Shown here: positions 26,447 to 35,176 of the stretch, in pieces | Numbering within the stretch: position 1 is the first letter of the stretch | Layout of the letters: the number at the start of each line of letters is the position of its first letter | Assembly: GCA_049518415.1 (NCBI GenBank) | Contig: JBEKRX010000052.1 | Span: forward strand, 14,785-78,784 | Source: CAVQND01 sp049518415 | GTDB taxonomy: Bacteria > Verrucomicrobiota > Verrucomicrobiia > Limisphaerales > UBA8199 | Reading direction: 5' to 3' | Length of the DNA: 64,000 nt | Made by a program: the position numbers and the translations under genes | Notes under the pieces: model-generated | What the model was told of the DNA's origin: nothing | The model's input: the letters and a program-made list of their open reading frames with translations, nothing else | Databases searched by the model: none

Positions 26447-27802
26447 ATGAAGAATTACCCTTCGTTCAGGCGAGTCTGCCGCTTCGCTGTGCTCCGCTGC
26501 GCAGTCCTGATGCTGGTCGCGGCGGCTTGCGGTTTTGCTTTTAGCGGCGAGATTCACGATGCGGCTCGTGATGGAAACTTGGGGAAAGTCAAGGCGTTGG
26601 TTAAGGACAACCCAGATTTGGTTTTCAGCAAGGACAAGTATGGATTGACGCCTTTCTTCTTGGCGGCACAAGGCGGTTACACGGATGTGGTGGAATTCCT
26701 GCTCGCCAACAACGCCGACGTCAGCGCGAAGGCCATCGACGGCGGCACGGCTTTGTTTTCGGCAGCGAATTTCGACCACAGGGATTTGGCGGAGTTGCTG
26801 CTCGCCCATGGGGCCGAAGTCAACGCCAAGTTAACTGATGGCAGCACTCCTTTACACTATGCGGTTGGATATAAGGACATGGTGGAACTACTGCTCGCCC
26901 ACGGGGCCGAGGTCAACGCCAAGGACCATAACGGTTGTTCGCCATTGCACTGGGCGAGGGTTGATGGTCACAAGGACGTGGTGGAATTGCTCCTGAAACA
27001 TGGGGCCGTTGAGGATGTTTTTGATGCGGCAGCACGCGGCGATTTGGATAAGGTCAAGGTACTGCTCAAGGACAAGCCCGGCTTGGCGTTCAGCAAAGAG
27101 AAGGACCATTACGGCGGGACGCCCCTGCACTGGGCGGCAGCGGAAGGTCACAAAGAGGTGGCGGAGTTGCTGCTGGCCCACAAGGCGGGCGTTAACGCCA
27201 AGGACGGGAGGAACGGCACACCCTTGCACTGGGCGGCGGGTACGGGCCATAAGGACATAGCCGAGTTGCTGTTGGCCAACAAAGCCAAGGTCAATCCCAA
27301 GGCCACGGACTGCCACTGCGACGGTTGGACGCCTTTGCACTGTGCGGCGTTTGGTGGACACACGGACCTCGTGGAATTACTCCTCGCTCACAAGGCCAAG
27401 GTCAATGCACAATCCATCGGGGGCCGCACTCCTTTGCACTACGCAGCTTCGGAGGGCCACAAGGACGTGGCGGAATTGCTGCTGGCTCACAAGGCCAAGG
27501 TCAATGCCAAGGCCAAAGGCGGTGAGACGCCTTTGCGCTGCGCGGCAGAAACGGGCCACACGGACATGGCGGAGTTGCTGCTGGCTCATCAAGCCGAAGT
27601 TAACGGCAAGGACAGTGGCGGGTGGACGCCTTTGCACAGGGCGGCTTACTATGGGCGCAGGGACATGGCGGAATTACTGCTGGCTCACAAGGCCGAGGTC
27701 AATGCGAAAACGAAGGAGGGTTGGACGCCTCTGCGCACTGCGGTGCTTTATCATCACTGGGACGTGGCAGCCTTGCTCCGCCAGCGCGGCGGCCACGAAT
27801 GA
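26447..27802 (+). CDS. Exported ankyrin-repeat protein
   Basis: 451 residues: a signal peptide (FAVLRCAVLMLVAAACGFAFSG), then about 12 ankyrin repeats with the consensus GGxTPLHxAAxxGHxDVAELLLAHKAxVNAK. Midway (residues 182-205: EDVFDAAARGDLDKVKVLLKDKPGLAFSKEK) the N-terminal capping unit is repeated, so the array looks like a duplicated block. Ankyrin proteins bind other proteins; this one is probably periplasmic or secreted. No enzymatic domain is fused. The gene stands alone between the efflux unit and the tRNA. Confidence 0.92.
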   Translation: MKNYPSFRRVCRFAVLRCAVLMLVAAACGFAFSGEIHDAARDGNLGKVKALVKDNPDLVFSKDKYGLTPFFLAAQGGYTDVVEFLLANNADVSAKAIDGGTALFSAANFDHRDLAELLLAHGAEVNAKLTDGSTPLHYAVGYKDMVELLLAHGAEVNAKDHNGCSPLHWARVDGHKDVVELLLKHGAVEDVFDAAARGDLDKVKVLLKDKPGLAFSKEKDHYGGTPLHWAAAEGHKEVAELLLAHKAGVNAKDGRNGTPLHWAAGTGHKDIAELLLANKAKVNPKATDCHCDGWTPLHCAAFGGHTDLVELLLAHKAKVNAQSIGGRTPLHYAASEGHKDVAELLLAHKAKVNAKAKGGETPLRCAAETGHTDMAELLLAHQAEVNGKDSGGWTPLHRAAYYGRRDMAELLLAHKAEVNAKTKEGWTPLRTAVLYHHWDVAALLRQRGGHE

Positions 27803-27826
27803 CTTAGCCTGCACGTTGTGGCATGT

Positions 27827-27965
27827 CGAGACACGGGCTAGCAGGTTCTTGACCCTTTGGGCCGCGAAGTCCTTCCCGTTAGGCGTCTTGAACCCGCGGG
27901 CGTTCAAGCACTCAGCGATGCCCCGCAGTAGATGGTTGCTTTCTTGACTAGCTTTGCTGGCACGA
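27827..27965 (-). pseudogene. Serine recombinase/resolvase remnant
   Basis: An open stretch reads NHLLRGIAECLNARGFKTPNGKDFAAQRVKNLLARVST, which matches the 'recombinase' helical region of serine integrases and resolvases (I-A-x-x-L-N-x-R-G-x-x-T-x-x-G-x-x-W/F-x-x-x-x-V-x-x-x-L). Catalytic and C-terminal parts are absent and a TGA closes the frame upstream. It lies 81 bp from the 3' end of tRNA-Ala, a common integration site, and may be the last trace of an integrated element. Confidence 0.55.
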
Positions 27966-28045
27966 GAAAGTCACTACGCAAATCGCTACGCAAACTCAAG
28001 AATCCTGAAAGGCAGGAAGTGGAGGAACCCCTTGATTTTCCTGGA

Positions 28046-28121
28046 TGGTGGAGCCGAGCGGAGTCGAACCGCCGACCTTCTCGTTGCGAACGAGACGCTC
28101 TACCAACTGAGCTACGACCCC
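28046..28121 (-). tRNA. tRNA-Ala (anticodon CGC)
   Basis: 76-nt cloverleaf: acceptor stem GGGGTCG/CGGCTCC (one G-T pair on each arm tolerated), D-arm GCTC-AGTTGGTA-GAGC, anticodon stem TCTCG/CGAGA with loop TTCGCAA (anticodon CGC, alanine codon GCG), T-arm GGCGG-TTCGACT-CCGCT-like, discriminator A and an encoded CCA end. Confidence 0.95.
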
Positions 28122-28548
28122 ATCACCACCGCAAATCTCTCGGACCTCCAAAGGCCTTTGTCAACCCCTAAAACTGACTTCCTCCAAGAGTCCAAGAGCA
28201 GGGCGGCGATAATGTGCCTTGGCACGTCCCGCTGGGCAAGGAAAAACCGCCGGCGCCTGGCTTCGCGCTCAAGTCGGGTCGTGGATCATCCGATAAGACC
28301 GATGACGGCCTGGATGGGTCCAGGCGCGGAGGGGGTCCCGGCCTGCGCCCAGTAGATTTCTCGTTCAGGCAGGCACGGCGCGCAACCGGCCCGGGTGAAC
28401 ACTGCACCACGAACGATGCTGCGTTTTCCGGCCAGGGCGCGCCGCGAACGAGGCACCCGGACGGAGCTAGTCTCCGTCCGGGACCGCGCTTTTTGGCTAA
28501 AGGGGAGCCGCCCGCCAGCCGATAATCGAAGTGGAAAAGTAGAGCGTT
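28122..28548. other. Gap with one perfect hairpin, no clear gene
   Basis: Upstream of the FliD-like gene. CCCGGACGGAG / CTCCGTCCGGG (28456-28466 and 28472-28482, loop CTAGT) is a perfect 11-bp stem followed by CGCGCTTTTT, so it could stop plus-strand transcription or be an intergenic repeat. A plus-strand open frame at 28214-28525 has no family features and is not counted. Confidence 0.5.
28456..28494 (+). terminator. Hairpin with T-run, possible intrinsic terminator
   Basis: 11-bp GC-rich stem, 5-base loop, then 7 bases and TTTTT. No plus-strand gene ends nearby (the ankyrin stop is 650 bp upstream), which weakens the terminator reading. Confidence 0.3.
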
Positions 28549-30294
28549 ATGGCAACCGTCGCATCGACTTCATCGTCCGGCACCAGCATTCTGGCCCTGT
28601 CCGGTTTGGCCTCCGGTTTCGACTGGCAGAGCCTGGTCAGCCAACTGGCTCAGCTCGAGCGCGCCCCGGAGCAGTTGCTGCAGAATCAGCAGAGCACATT
28701 GCAGGGGCAGAATAACGCCCTGGGCAGCATCAAGACCGAACTGGGCGTGCTGCAAAACTCCCTGACCACGCTCAAGGACCCGAGTTTCTTCGACAGCCGC
28801 GCCGCCACTTCCTCCGATACCACGCTGGCTAGCGCCAGTGCCGCCGCCGGCACGGCTCTGGGCGCCTACAGCTTCAACGTCACGCAACTCGCCACCGCCG
28901 CCCAGTTGCAGGGCAGCTCGGGAGCGGGGGCGGCCCTCAGCGCCCAAGATGATGTCTCCGGCCTCACGTTGAGTGCCGCCGGCTTTGCCACGCCGGTCAC
29001 TGCCGGCACTTTCACGGTCAACGGCAAACAAATCACCATCGCCACCAGCGACACCCTGCAGGCCGTGTTCGACCAGATCAGCGCCGCCACGGGCGGGGCC
29101 GTGACCGCGGCCTATTCAGCCCAGGACGACAAGATCACCCTCAGCAGCGCGAGCGCGATTGTGCTGGGGAGCGCAACCGATACGAGCAATTTCCTGCAGG
29201 TCGCCAAACTGAGCAACAACGGGTCGGGCACGGTAACCAGCGCGGCGAAGTTGGGGGCGGTCAAGGTCACCGGGCCGCTCAACCAGAGCAACCTGGCCGC
29301 GACCATCGACGACGGCGGCAGCGGGGCCGGCGCCTTCACCATCAACGGCGTGACCATCAATTTCAGCGCCACGGCCGACGGTGTGACGGACGTGATTAAC
29401 CGGATCAACGACTCCGCGGCGGGGGTGGTGGCCGGCTACGACGCGGTGAACAACCGGTTCACCCTGACCAACAAGAACACCGGGGACATGGGGATAGCCG
29501 CGCAGGATGTGACCGGCAATTTCCTCGCCGCCACGGGCCTGGCGGGGGCCACGCTGGTCCGCGGCAACAATCTGCTCTATACGGTCAACAGCGGTCCCCA
29601 GCTTTCCAGCCAAACCAACACCATCTCCGCGGACACTTCCGGCCTGACCGGTCTGAGCGTGACCGCTTTGGCCAAAGGCGCCTTCACCGTGACGGTGGCG
29701 GCGGACACCAACACGATCAAGAGCGCCATCACAAACTTCGTCAGCGAGTACAACAAGGTGCAATCGGTGATCAACAGCCAGACGGCCAGCACCACGGATG
29801 CGACCGGCAAAGTCACGGCCGGACCGCTCACCGGCGACCAGCCGACCGAGCAACTGAGCTCGGCGTTGCGCAACCTAATCAATGGCTCGATCACCACCCC
29901 CTCCGGCGCGGTCGAGGGGCTCGACGGCCTGGGCTTCAGTTCCAATGGCCAGGACAATTCGCTTTCCACGACGGACACGTCGGGCCTGGACGCGGCGCTG
30001 GCCAACAATCTCTCGGGCCTCAAGGACCTCTTCACCCATGCCGGCACCGGGCTGGCCGTCCAACTCAATTCGCTGGTCACCAGCACGATTGGCGACAACG
30101 GGTCGTTGATTGCCCAGCAGAGCAATCTCACCAACGAGTCGAGCGGCATCGACACGCAGATCAGCAGCATTGAAAAACAGGTCCTGGCCTACCAGCAGCG
30201 ACTGACCAATGAATTCGTCGCCATGGAAACCGCCGAGTCGCAGAGCAATGCGCTGTTGCAGTATCTCAAACAAAACTTCGGCACCACCGGCTGA
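28549..30294 (+). CDS. fliD: FliD-like flagellar hook-associated protein 2 (lone gene)
   Basis: 581 residues with the FliD layout. The N-terminal helical part (LSGLASGFDWQSLVSQLAQLERAPEQLLQNQQSTLQGQNNALGSIKTELGVLQNSLTTLKDPSFF) matches the FliD_N domain, the middle is a Thr/Ala/Gly-rich beta region with flagellin-hook repeats (FTINGVTINFSATADGVTDVINRINDSAAGVVAGYDAVNNRFTLTNKNTGD), and the C-terminal FliD_C part ends GIDTQISSIEKQVLAYQQRLTNEFVAMETAESQSNALLQYLKQNFGTTG. In flagella this protein forms the filament cap and helps flagellin polymerise. No other flagellar gene lies in the window, so this is an orphan copy or the flagellar genes are scattered. Confidence 0.88.
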   Translation: MATVASTSSSGTSILALSGLASGFDWQSLVSQLAQLERAPEQLLQNQQSTLQGQNNALGSIKTELGVLQNSLTTLKDPSFFDSRAATSSDTTLASASAAAGTALGAYSFNVTQLATAAQLQGSSGAGAALSAQDDVSGLTLSAAGFATPVTAGTFTVNGKQITIATSDTLQAVFDQISAATGGAVTAAYSAQDDKITLSSASAIVLGSATDTSNFLQVAKLSNNGSGTVTSAAKLGAVKVTGPLNQSNLAATIDDGGSGAGAFTINGVTINFSATADGVTDVINRINDSAAGVVAGYDAVNNRFTLTNKNTGDMGIAAQDVTGNFLAATGLAGATLVRGNNLLYTVNSGPQLSSQTNTISADTSGLTGLSVTALAKGAFTVTVAADTNTIKSAITNFVSEYNKVQSVINSQTASTTDATGKVTAGPLTGDQPTEQLSSALRNLINGSITTPSGAVEGLDGLGFSSNGQDNSLSTTDTSGLDAALANNLSGLKDLFTHAGTGLAVQLNSLVTSTIGDNGSLIAQQSNLTNESSGIDTQISSIEKQVLAYQQRLTNEFVAMETAESQSNALLQYLKQNFGTTG

Positions 30295-30441
30295 AGTCTT
30301 TTCCGGCCCGCTGATAACAATGGCGACAGAAAAGGCCGCTAAAAGGCAAATCCCCGCCAGGGGTGACTCATAGAAGGCGGCGGGGGCAGCGGCGGGTCCG
30401 TCTTGGGCAGAGGCCACCTTTTCAGGAGACTGCAACGCTTT

Positions 30442-30508
30442 CCATGAACCGGGAGGTAGTGGGGCAGGCGGGACGCCTGCCCCACTGCCGCTGCCGCCCG
30501 GTTCATGG
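30442..30508. repeat. Nested inverted repeat (cruciform), second copy of the TTTCCATG...CCGG family
   Basis: Outer arms CCATGAACCGGG (30442-30453) and CCCGGTTCATGG (30497-30508) enclose an inner perfect hairpin GTGGGGCAGGC / GCCTGCCCCAC (30459-30469 and 30475-30485, loop GGGAC). It lies between two convergent genes (fliD-like, malic enzyme), so it may act as a two-way terminator. Its first half resembles 7106-7150. Confidence 0.8.
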
Positions 30509-30570
30509 CCCCTATGCGCGTCCGGTTTCGGAGGTGGGAGCTCCCCAAGAACCAACGCCCGGCGGTTTGC

Positions 30571-31992
30571 TTACGTTCTCTTTCGGGCGACCCCGGCGCT
30601 GACCGCCGCCCGCTGCACCGCCGCCGCCACGCGCTGGACCACGCGCCGGTTGAAGACGCTCGGCACTATGTACTCGGGGCTCAGTTCGGCTGGGGCGATG
30701 CAGGCGGCGAGGGCCCGCGCCGCCGCTTGCTTCATGCTCTCGGTAATCTGCCGCGCGCGCACATCCAGGGCGCCTCGGAAAATGCCCGGAAAGGCCAGCA
30801 CGTTGTTAATCTGGTTGGGGTAGTCACTCCGGCCCGTGGCGACGAGGAAGGCCACGCGGGCGGCGTCTTCGGGCATGATTTCAGGGGTGGGATTGGCCAA
30901 CGCAAACACAATCGGCTTGGGGGCCATGCGCTTGAGGTCTTTGGCCTGCAACAGCCCGGGACCGGACACGCCAATGAAGACGTTGGCCTCGCGCAACGCA
31001 TCCTGCAATCGCCCGCGCAGCTTGCGCGGGTTGGTGTGCTGGACCAGCCAGGCCTTGCTCTGGTTGAGAGCCGCCAGGCGGCCCTCATGGAGGACGCCTT
31101 GGCGGTCGCAGACCACGATGTCGCGCACGCCGCCCCGCAAGAGGATCTGCGTAACGGCCGTGCCGGCGGCGCCCGCGCCCGAGATGACGATGCGCAGCCG
31201 CTCCAGCTTCTGCCGGGTCAGGCGCAGGGAATTGAGCAGGGCGGCCAGCACCACGACGGCCGTGCCGTGCTGGTCGTCGTGAAACACGGGAATGTCCAGT
31301 TGCCCCTGCAGTTGGCGCTCGATGTCAAAGCACCGGGGAGCGGCGATGTCTTCCAGGTTGATGCCGCCAAAGCCCACCGAGAGGTGTTTGACGGCCGCGA
31401 CGATCTCCTGGGTGTCTTTGGTACTGAGGCAAATCGGGTAGGCGTCAATGCCGCCGAATTCTTTGAAGAGCATGGCCTTGCCTTCCATCACGGGCATGGC
31501 GGCCTCGGGGCCGATGTCGCCCAAGCCCAGAACGGCTGTGCCATCGCTGACCACGGCGACGGAGTTGCCCTTGATGGTCAACTGCCAGGCCTTGCGCGGC
31601 TGGGCCGCAATGGCCTCGCACACGCGGGCCACGCCGGGCGTGTAGGCCATCGAAAGGGCGTCGCGCGTGACCAACGGCACCTTGTTCTGGATCGCAATCT
31701 TGCCGCCCAAATGCAGCAGGAACACCCGGTCGGAGACATTGACGACGTTCAGGCCGGCCAGACGCCGAACGGCGGCCACGAGTTCCTCCTGGTGGGCCTC
31801 GTCGCGCGCGCGCACGGTGACGTCGCGCGTCATGAGTTTCGTGTCCGAGGCAACAATATCCACCGCGCCCAAGTCGCCGCCGTGCTTCCCAATCCTTTGG
31901 GCGATGCGGGCGAACATGCCGATTTGGTTCGGGTAGCTCAGCCGCATGGTGAAACTGTAGCTCACCGAGGGCGTGGCTCGTTTTGTCTTCAT
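30571..31992 (-). CDS. NAD(P)-dependent malic enzyme with N-terminal ACT domain
   Basis: 473-residue cytoplasmic enzyme: L-malate + NAD(P)+ to pyruvate + CO2 + NAD(P)H. Residues about 8-85 form an ACT domain (YSFTMRLSYPNQIGMFARIAQRIGKHGGDLGAVDIV), probably for amino acid or metabolite binding. The malic domain follows with the catalytic Tyr in AYTPGVARVCEAI, KGNSVAVVSDGTAVLGLGDIGPEAAMPVMEGKAMLFKEF, metal ligands in NLEDIAAPRCF and HDDQHGTAVVVLAALLNSL, and the NAD Rossmann motif ISGAGAAG. ACT-malic enzymes without a phosphotransacetylase tail are found in several bacteria. Convergent with the fliD-like gene. Confidence 0.93.
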   Translation of the reverse strand: MKTKRATPSVSYSFTMRLSYPNQIGMFARIAQRIGKHGGDLGAVDIVASDTKLMTRDVTVRARDEAHQEELVAAVRRLAGLNVVNVSDRVFLLHLGGKIAIQNKVPLVTRDALSMAYTPGVARVCEAIAAQPRKAWQLTIKGNSVAVVSDGTAVLGLGDIGPEAAMPVMEGKAMLFKEFGGIDAYPICLSTKDTQEIVAAVKHLSVGFGGINLEDIAAPRCFDIERQLQGQLDIPVFHDDQHGTAVVVLAALLNSLRLTRQKLERLRIVISGAGAAGTAVTQILLRGGVRDIVVCDRQGVLHEGRLAALNQSKAWLVQHTNPRKLRGRLQDALREANVFIGVSGPGLLQAKDLKRMAPKPIVFALANPTPEIMPEDAARVAFLVATGRSDYPNQINNVLAFPGIFRGALDVRARQITESMKQAAARALAACIAPAELSPEYIVPSVFNRRVVQRVAAAVQRAAVSAGVARKRT

Positions 31993-32183
31993 AGCTTGAT
32001 CGATCCGGGCGTGAATCTGCCGTTTCGCCGCACAAGGTAGCTCAAGTCGCGGTCCTGCGGCGAGAATTTTTGTAGGCGCCGGGCCGGCGCGGGCCCCTGG
32101 GGGGCTCGTGGGCCAGCCACCGGCCTGGTGGAGCGGCGGCGCGCAGAGCCGGAGTTCTGCGCTCGTGTGCCTGCGTACGGTTT
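31993..32183. other. Gap between malic enzyme and MITE-like element
   Basis: Contains GC-rich short inverted stretches (for example GCGCCGGGCCGGCGC) and a segment GCGCGCAGAGCCGGAGTTCTGCGC, but no gene features on either strand. It probably holds the malic enzyme promoter. Confidence 0.4.
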
Positions 32184-32421
32184 AGTACTGCGTGTCATAA
32201 ATACGATGGCGTTCGTTGCGCCGCATTTGGGCTGGGGCAAGGCGCGACGAAGGAGCATACCCTGATGGGTCTGCGACTGAGGAGCAACGCCGCCCCAGCC
32301 CAAATGCGGCGCAACCCGCTCGCTCCTCACAGACCCATTACGGGTATGCTCGTCGCTCGCGCCTCGGCTGGAGCGAAAATCCCTTGCCGCGAACGTCACC
32401 GTATTTATGACACGCAGTACT
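32184..32421. mobile_element. MITE-like element with 22-bp perfect terminal inverted repeats
   Basis: Ends are exact inverse copies (32184-32205 and 32400-32421; outer bases AGTACTGCGTGTC, inner bases ATAAATACG). Inside are two interleaved pairs: A at 32215-32238 and A' at 32292-32315 (24 bp, perfect), B at 32253-32273 and B' at 32330-32351 (one small mismatch zone). No transposase-like frame is present. A TA-type target duplication is possible but not certain. The order A-B-A'-B' is that of a pseudoknot or of two competing folds. Confidence 0.8.
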
Positions 32422-32425
32422 TAGC

Positions 32426-33658
32426 TCAATCGATCGTCCAGAGCGTCAGCGAGTCCTGGTCCTTGATGAAGAGGCGGTTGCCGGCGAGCACCGGGTAGGC
32501 GTAAGTCTGCTTGTCGGCGACTTTAATGCTCGCCAGTTCGGTGTATTCCTTGTCGCTGGGTTGGAAGACGGTGAGTGTGGACTTGGAGGTCAGGCCGAGC
32601 AGGACGGCGCCGGCGTCCACTACCGACCCAAACTGGCCGCGACCGCCGGCGGGGTCGGTCCAGGCCGTCTTGCCGGTTTCAGCGTTGAGGCAGAAGAAGT
32701 TGCCGCGTTGGGAGAGGCCGAAGATAAGGCCGTTCTTGAGCACCGGGGAGTCAAACTGGACTGCGTTTTCCGGATTGCTCCAGAGTTCTTTGGCGGTGAA
32801 GGCATCCCCTTCCTTCTCAATCTTCACGGCCTTGGCGCCGCGGCCGGACCCGCAATAGATCACGGTTTGCCCGTCCACAATCGGGGTGGCGGCATTGTAA
32901 TTCATGCCCTGCGGTGCAAAGGGCGCCTGCCACAACAGCTTGCCGTCCGCCGCGCCGAGGCCCACCACGCTGGCCGCCGTCAGGGTAACGATCATCTTCG
33001 TGCCGGCGGCGGTCAGGAGCACCGGTGACGCGTAGCCCGGGCCTTCGGCGGTCCATTTCCATTTTTGTTCTCCGCTCGCCAGGTCGTAGGCCACCACCGC
33101 GCCCTCACGCTCCTTCCCAAGCTGGACGATGCACAGGCCGTCCACGACAATGGGCGACGTGCCCGTGTGGAATCGGGGCCAGGCCCCGGGAAAATCGTCC
33201 TTCCGCCACTTCACCGCCCCGCTGGCGGCATCCAGGCAGGAGACCGTGCCGCAGACGCCGAGCGTGACCACCTTGCCGTCGGCCACGGCGGGTGAACTGC
33301 GCGGCCCGCCGTGGATCGTGGCGTCCGGTCCGCTGATGGCCGCCACCGCGTTCTTGTCCGACCACACTTCCTTGCCGGTGCCGGCTTCCAGGCAGCAAGT
33401 GACCTCGTCGCCTTCCTGGCGCGCGAAGACATAAATCTTGTCGCCCACCAGGGCCGGCGTCGCGTCCCCCGACCCGACGGCGATTTTCCATTTCTGGGTC
33501 AATTCCTTGGGCCAGGTCTTGGGGGCGGTGAAACCGGCCACTTTGCCATCACGATTGGCGCCGCGCCATTGCGGCCAATCCTGCGCCGGCGCGCCGCTGA
33601 CCCCGGCCAGGACCACGCACCCGGCGACCACCGTTAGGATTCGGTTTGTATCTTTCAT
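32426..33658 (-). CDS. Exported PQQ-like beta-propeller protein
   Basis: 410 residues with a signal peptide (RILTVVAGCVVLAGVSGAPAQ) and the WPQWRGANRDG motif typical of secreted PQQ-like propellers in Verrucomicrobia and Planctomycetes. Several blades follow with the A-x-D/E-x-x-T/S-G-x-x-x-W pattern (CLEAGTGKEVWS, CLDAASGAVKWR, AYDLASGEQKWKW, CLNAETGKTAWT). No quinoprotein catalytic residues are evident, so it is closer to BamB-like scaffold proteins than to alcohol dehydrogenases. GGAG stands 5 nt before the ATG. It lies downstream of a Gfo/Idh/MocA gene on the same strand, a common pairing. Confidence 0.85.
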   Translation of the reverse strand: MKDTNRILTVVAGCVVLAGVSGAPAQDWPQWRGANRDGKVAGFTAPKTWPKELTQKWKIAVGSGDATPALVGDKIYVFARQEGDEVTCCLEAGTGKEVWSDKNAVAAISGPDATIHGGPRSSPAVADGKVVTLGVCGTVSCLDAASGAVKWRKDDFPGAWPRFHTGTSPIVVDGLCIVQLGKEREGAVVAYDLASGEQKWKWTAEGPGYASPVLLTAAGTKMIVTLTAASVVGLGAADGKLLWQAPFAPQGMNYNAATPIVDGQTVIYCGSGRGAKAVKIEKEGDAFTAKELWSNPENAVQFDSPVLKNGLIFGLSQRGNFFCLNAETGKTAWTDPAGGRGQFGSVVDAGAVLLGLTSKSTLTVFQPSDKEYTELASIKVADKQTYAYPVLAGNRLFIKDQDSLTLWTID

Positions 33659-33819
33659 AGCAACTCCATTTTGATTGTTCGTTATTGAGAATTATGAATG
33701 CGTTCTGCGGGCCAGAATACACCCCCCCTGCCCCTCAAAGGAAGCAAAAAGAACAAGTCGGGCCGCGAAACCTCCGGGCGAAGGACCACCACCCAGCGCT
33801 GGCGGAGCCGACGCCTTGG

Positions 33820-35103
33820 CTACACCTTCCAAGGCCCGCGTTTAGGCCGGTCGAGCCACTGGTTGGCTTCCTGGTCGCCGATGAATCTTTCCTTGGCCGG
33901 GTCCCACTTCAAATGGCGATGGTTCCAATAAGCCAGGTTGCCCAGGTGGCAGACGGTCACGGAGCGGCAGCCGATTTCCACGTCGCAAATGGGCCGCTTG
34001 CGGGTGCGCACGCAGCTCAGGAAGTCTCCGGGATGATTGGAGCTCTTGTAGAGACGGAGGGCGTTGTCGGGGAGCGGTTCGTCGCCGATGGACTTTGGGG
34101 TGGCCTCGAACTTGCCCCGGTTGACAAGGATTTTGCCCTCGCTGCCGATGAAGAGCACGCCGCCGCTGTCGCCGTGGAGGACCTCGACGCCGTTGGCATA
34201 GAGGTAGCGGACCCCGCGGGTGGCTTTGGGATCGTCCGGGGGGATGATTTCCACCGGGCCGCTTTCGTCCATGCCCAGGCCCCACTGGGCGATGTCGAAA
34301 TGATGCGCGCCCCAATCGGTCATCATGCCTCCCGAATACTCGCGATAGTTGCGCCAGTTCGGGTAGAAGTCATGCACGCCGCGCGGGCTGAGCACCGAAT
34401 TGTAGGGCCGCAGCGCCGCCGGGCCGAGCCATAAATCCCAGTTCAGGCCCGGTTCCATGGCCTCCTCGGGCAGGTCGCAGGGCACCGAGGGGGGGCCCAC
34501 GTCCACGATGACCCGTTGCACCTTGCCAATGCGGCCGTTGCGCACCAACTCGCAGGCCTTGCGGAACTCGCTCATCGAGCGCTGCATCGAGCCGGTCTGG
34601 AAGACGCGATTGTGCTGGCGGGCGGCCTGGACCATGGCGCGCGCCTCGTGAATGGTCAAGGAGAGCGGCTTTTCGCAATAGATGTCCTTGCCGGCCTTGC
34701 AGGCGGCAATGGCGATATAAGCGTGCCAATGGTCGGGCGGGGCCAGCACCACCGCGTCAATGTCCTGGCGGGCGAGCAGCTCGCCAAACTCCTTGTAGGC
34801 GGCGCAGCCCTTGAAGTCAGTCATGGCTTTGGCGCTGTAGAAGTCGTCCACTATTTTGCGATGGTGCTCGCGCCGGGTCGTGTCCACGTCGCACACCGCC
34901 ACCACTTGAGTGTTGGGGTGGGTCAGGAAATTGCGCATCAAATCCCGCCCCTGCTTGCCGGTGCCGATGAAGCCGAGGGTGATGCGTTCGTTGGGCCCCT
35001 TTTGGCCGGTCGCCGCCCGGCTCCAGGAGAGCAGGAGCGGAGCCGTGCAGGCGGCGGCAGAGGTGGTTTTCAGGAATTGGCGTCGAGTGAATTGTTTTTG
35101 CAT
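33820..35103 (-). CDS. Tat-exported Gfo/Idh/MocA family oxidoreductase
   Basis: 427 residues. Twin-arginine signal (FTRRQFLKTTSAAACTAPLLLSW), then an NAD(P)-binding Rossmann fold with GFIGTGKQG and the family motif YCEKPLSL, whose lysine is the active-site residue. The C-terminal alpha/beta domain contains GGMMTDWGAHHFDIAQWGL and the His in the second half. Such proteins in Planctomycetes-Verrucomicrobia act on sugars or their derivatives and are exported folded with cofactor. ATG 35103 gives the normal Tat start; an ATG at 35133 and a longer frame are also open. The AraC-like regulator encoded upstream on the same strand might control it (inference from position). Confidence 0.9.
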   Translation of the reverse strand: MQKQFTRRQFLKTTSAAACTAPLLLSWSRAATGQKGPNERITLGFIGTGKQGRDLMRNFLTHPNTQVVAVCDVDTTRREHHRKIVDDFYSAKAMTDFKGCAAYKEFGELLARQDIDAVVLAPPDHWHAYIAIAACKAGKDIYCEKPLSLTIHEARAMVQAARQHNRVFQTGSMQRSMSEFRKACELVRNGRIGKVQRVIVDVGPPSVPCDLPEEAMEPGLNWDLWLGPAALRPYNSVLSPRGVHDFYPNWRNYREYSGGMMTDWGAHHFDIAQWGLGMDESGPVEIIPPDDPKATRGVRYLYANGVEVLHGDSGGVLFIGSEGKILVNRGKFEATPKSIGDEPLPDNALRLYKSSNHPGDFLSCVRTRKRPICDVEIGCRSVTVCHLGNLAYWNHRHLKWDPAKERFIGDQEANQWLDRPKRGPWKV

Positions 35104-35176
35104 GGCTTTAACTGTTTGTTGCTTGGACGACATACCAGCACGAATCTTCAAAGGCAAGTCAGAACGGGCCAAGCCG

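Noticed and set aside
26447..27802. Tandem DNA repeats as separate repeat element
   Set aside because: The periodicity of about 99 bp is explained by the ankyrin repeats of the encoded protein; divergence between units is normal.
28214..28525. 103-codon plus-strand frame upstream of the fliD-like gene
   Set aside because: No family features, Pro/Gly/Arg-rich, and it runs through the perfect hairpin at 28456-28482.
31989..32399. Minus-strand open frame through the MITE-like element
   Set aside because: It is open only because of base composition of the inverted repeats; both strands of the element can be read and neither shows a domain.
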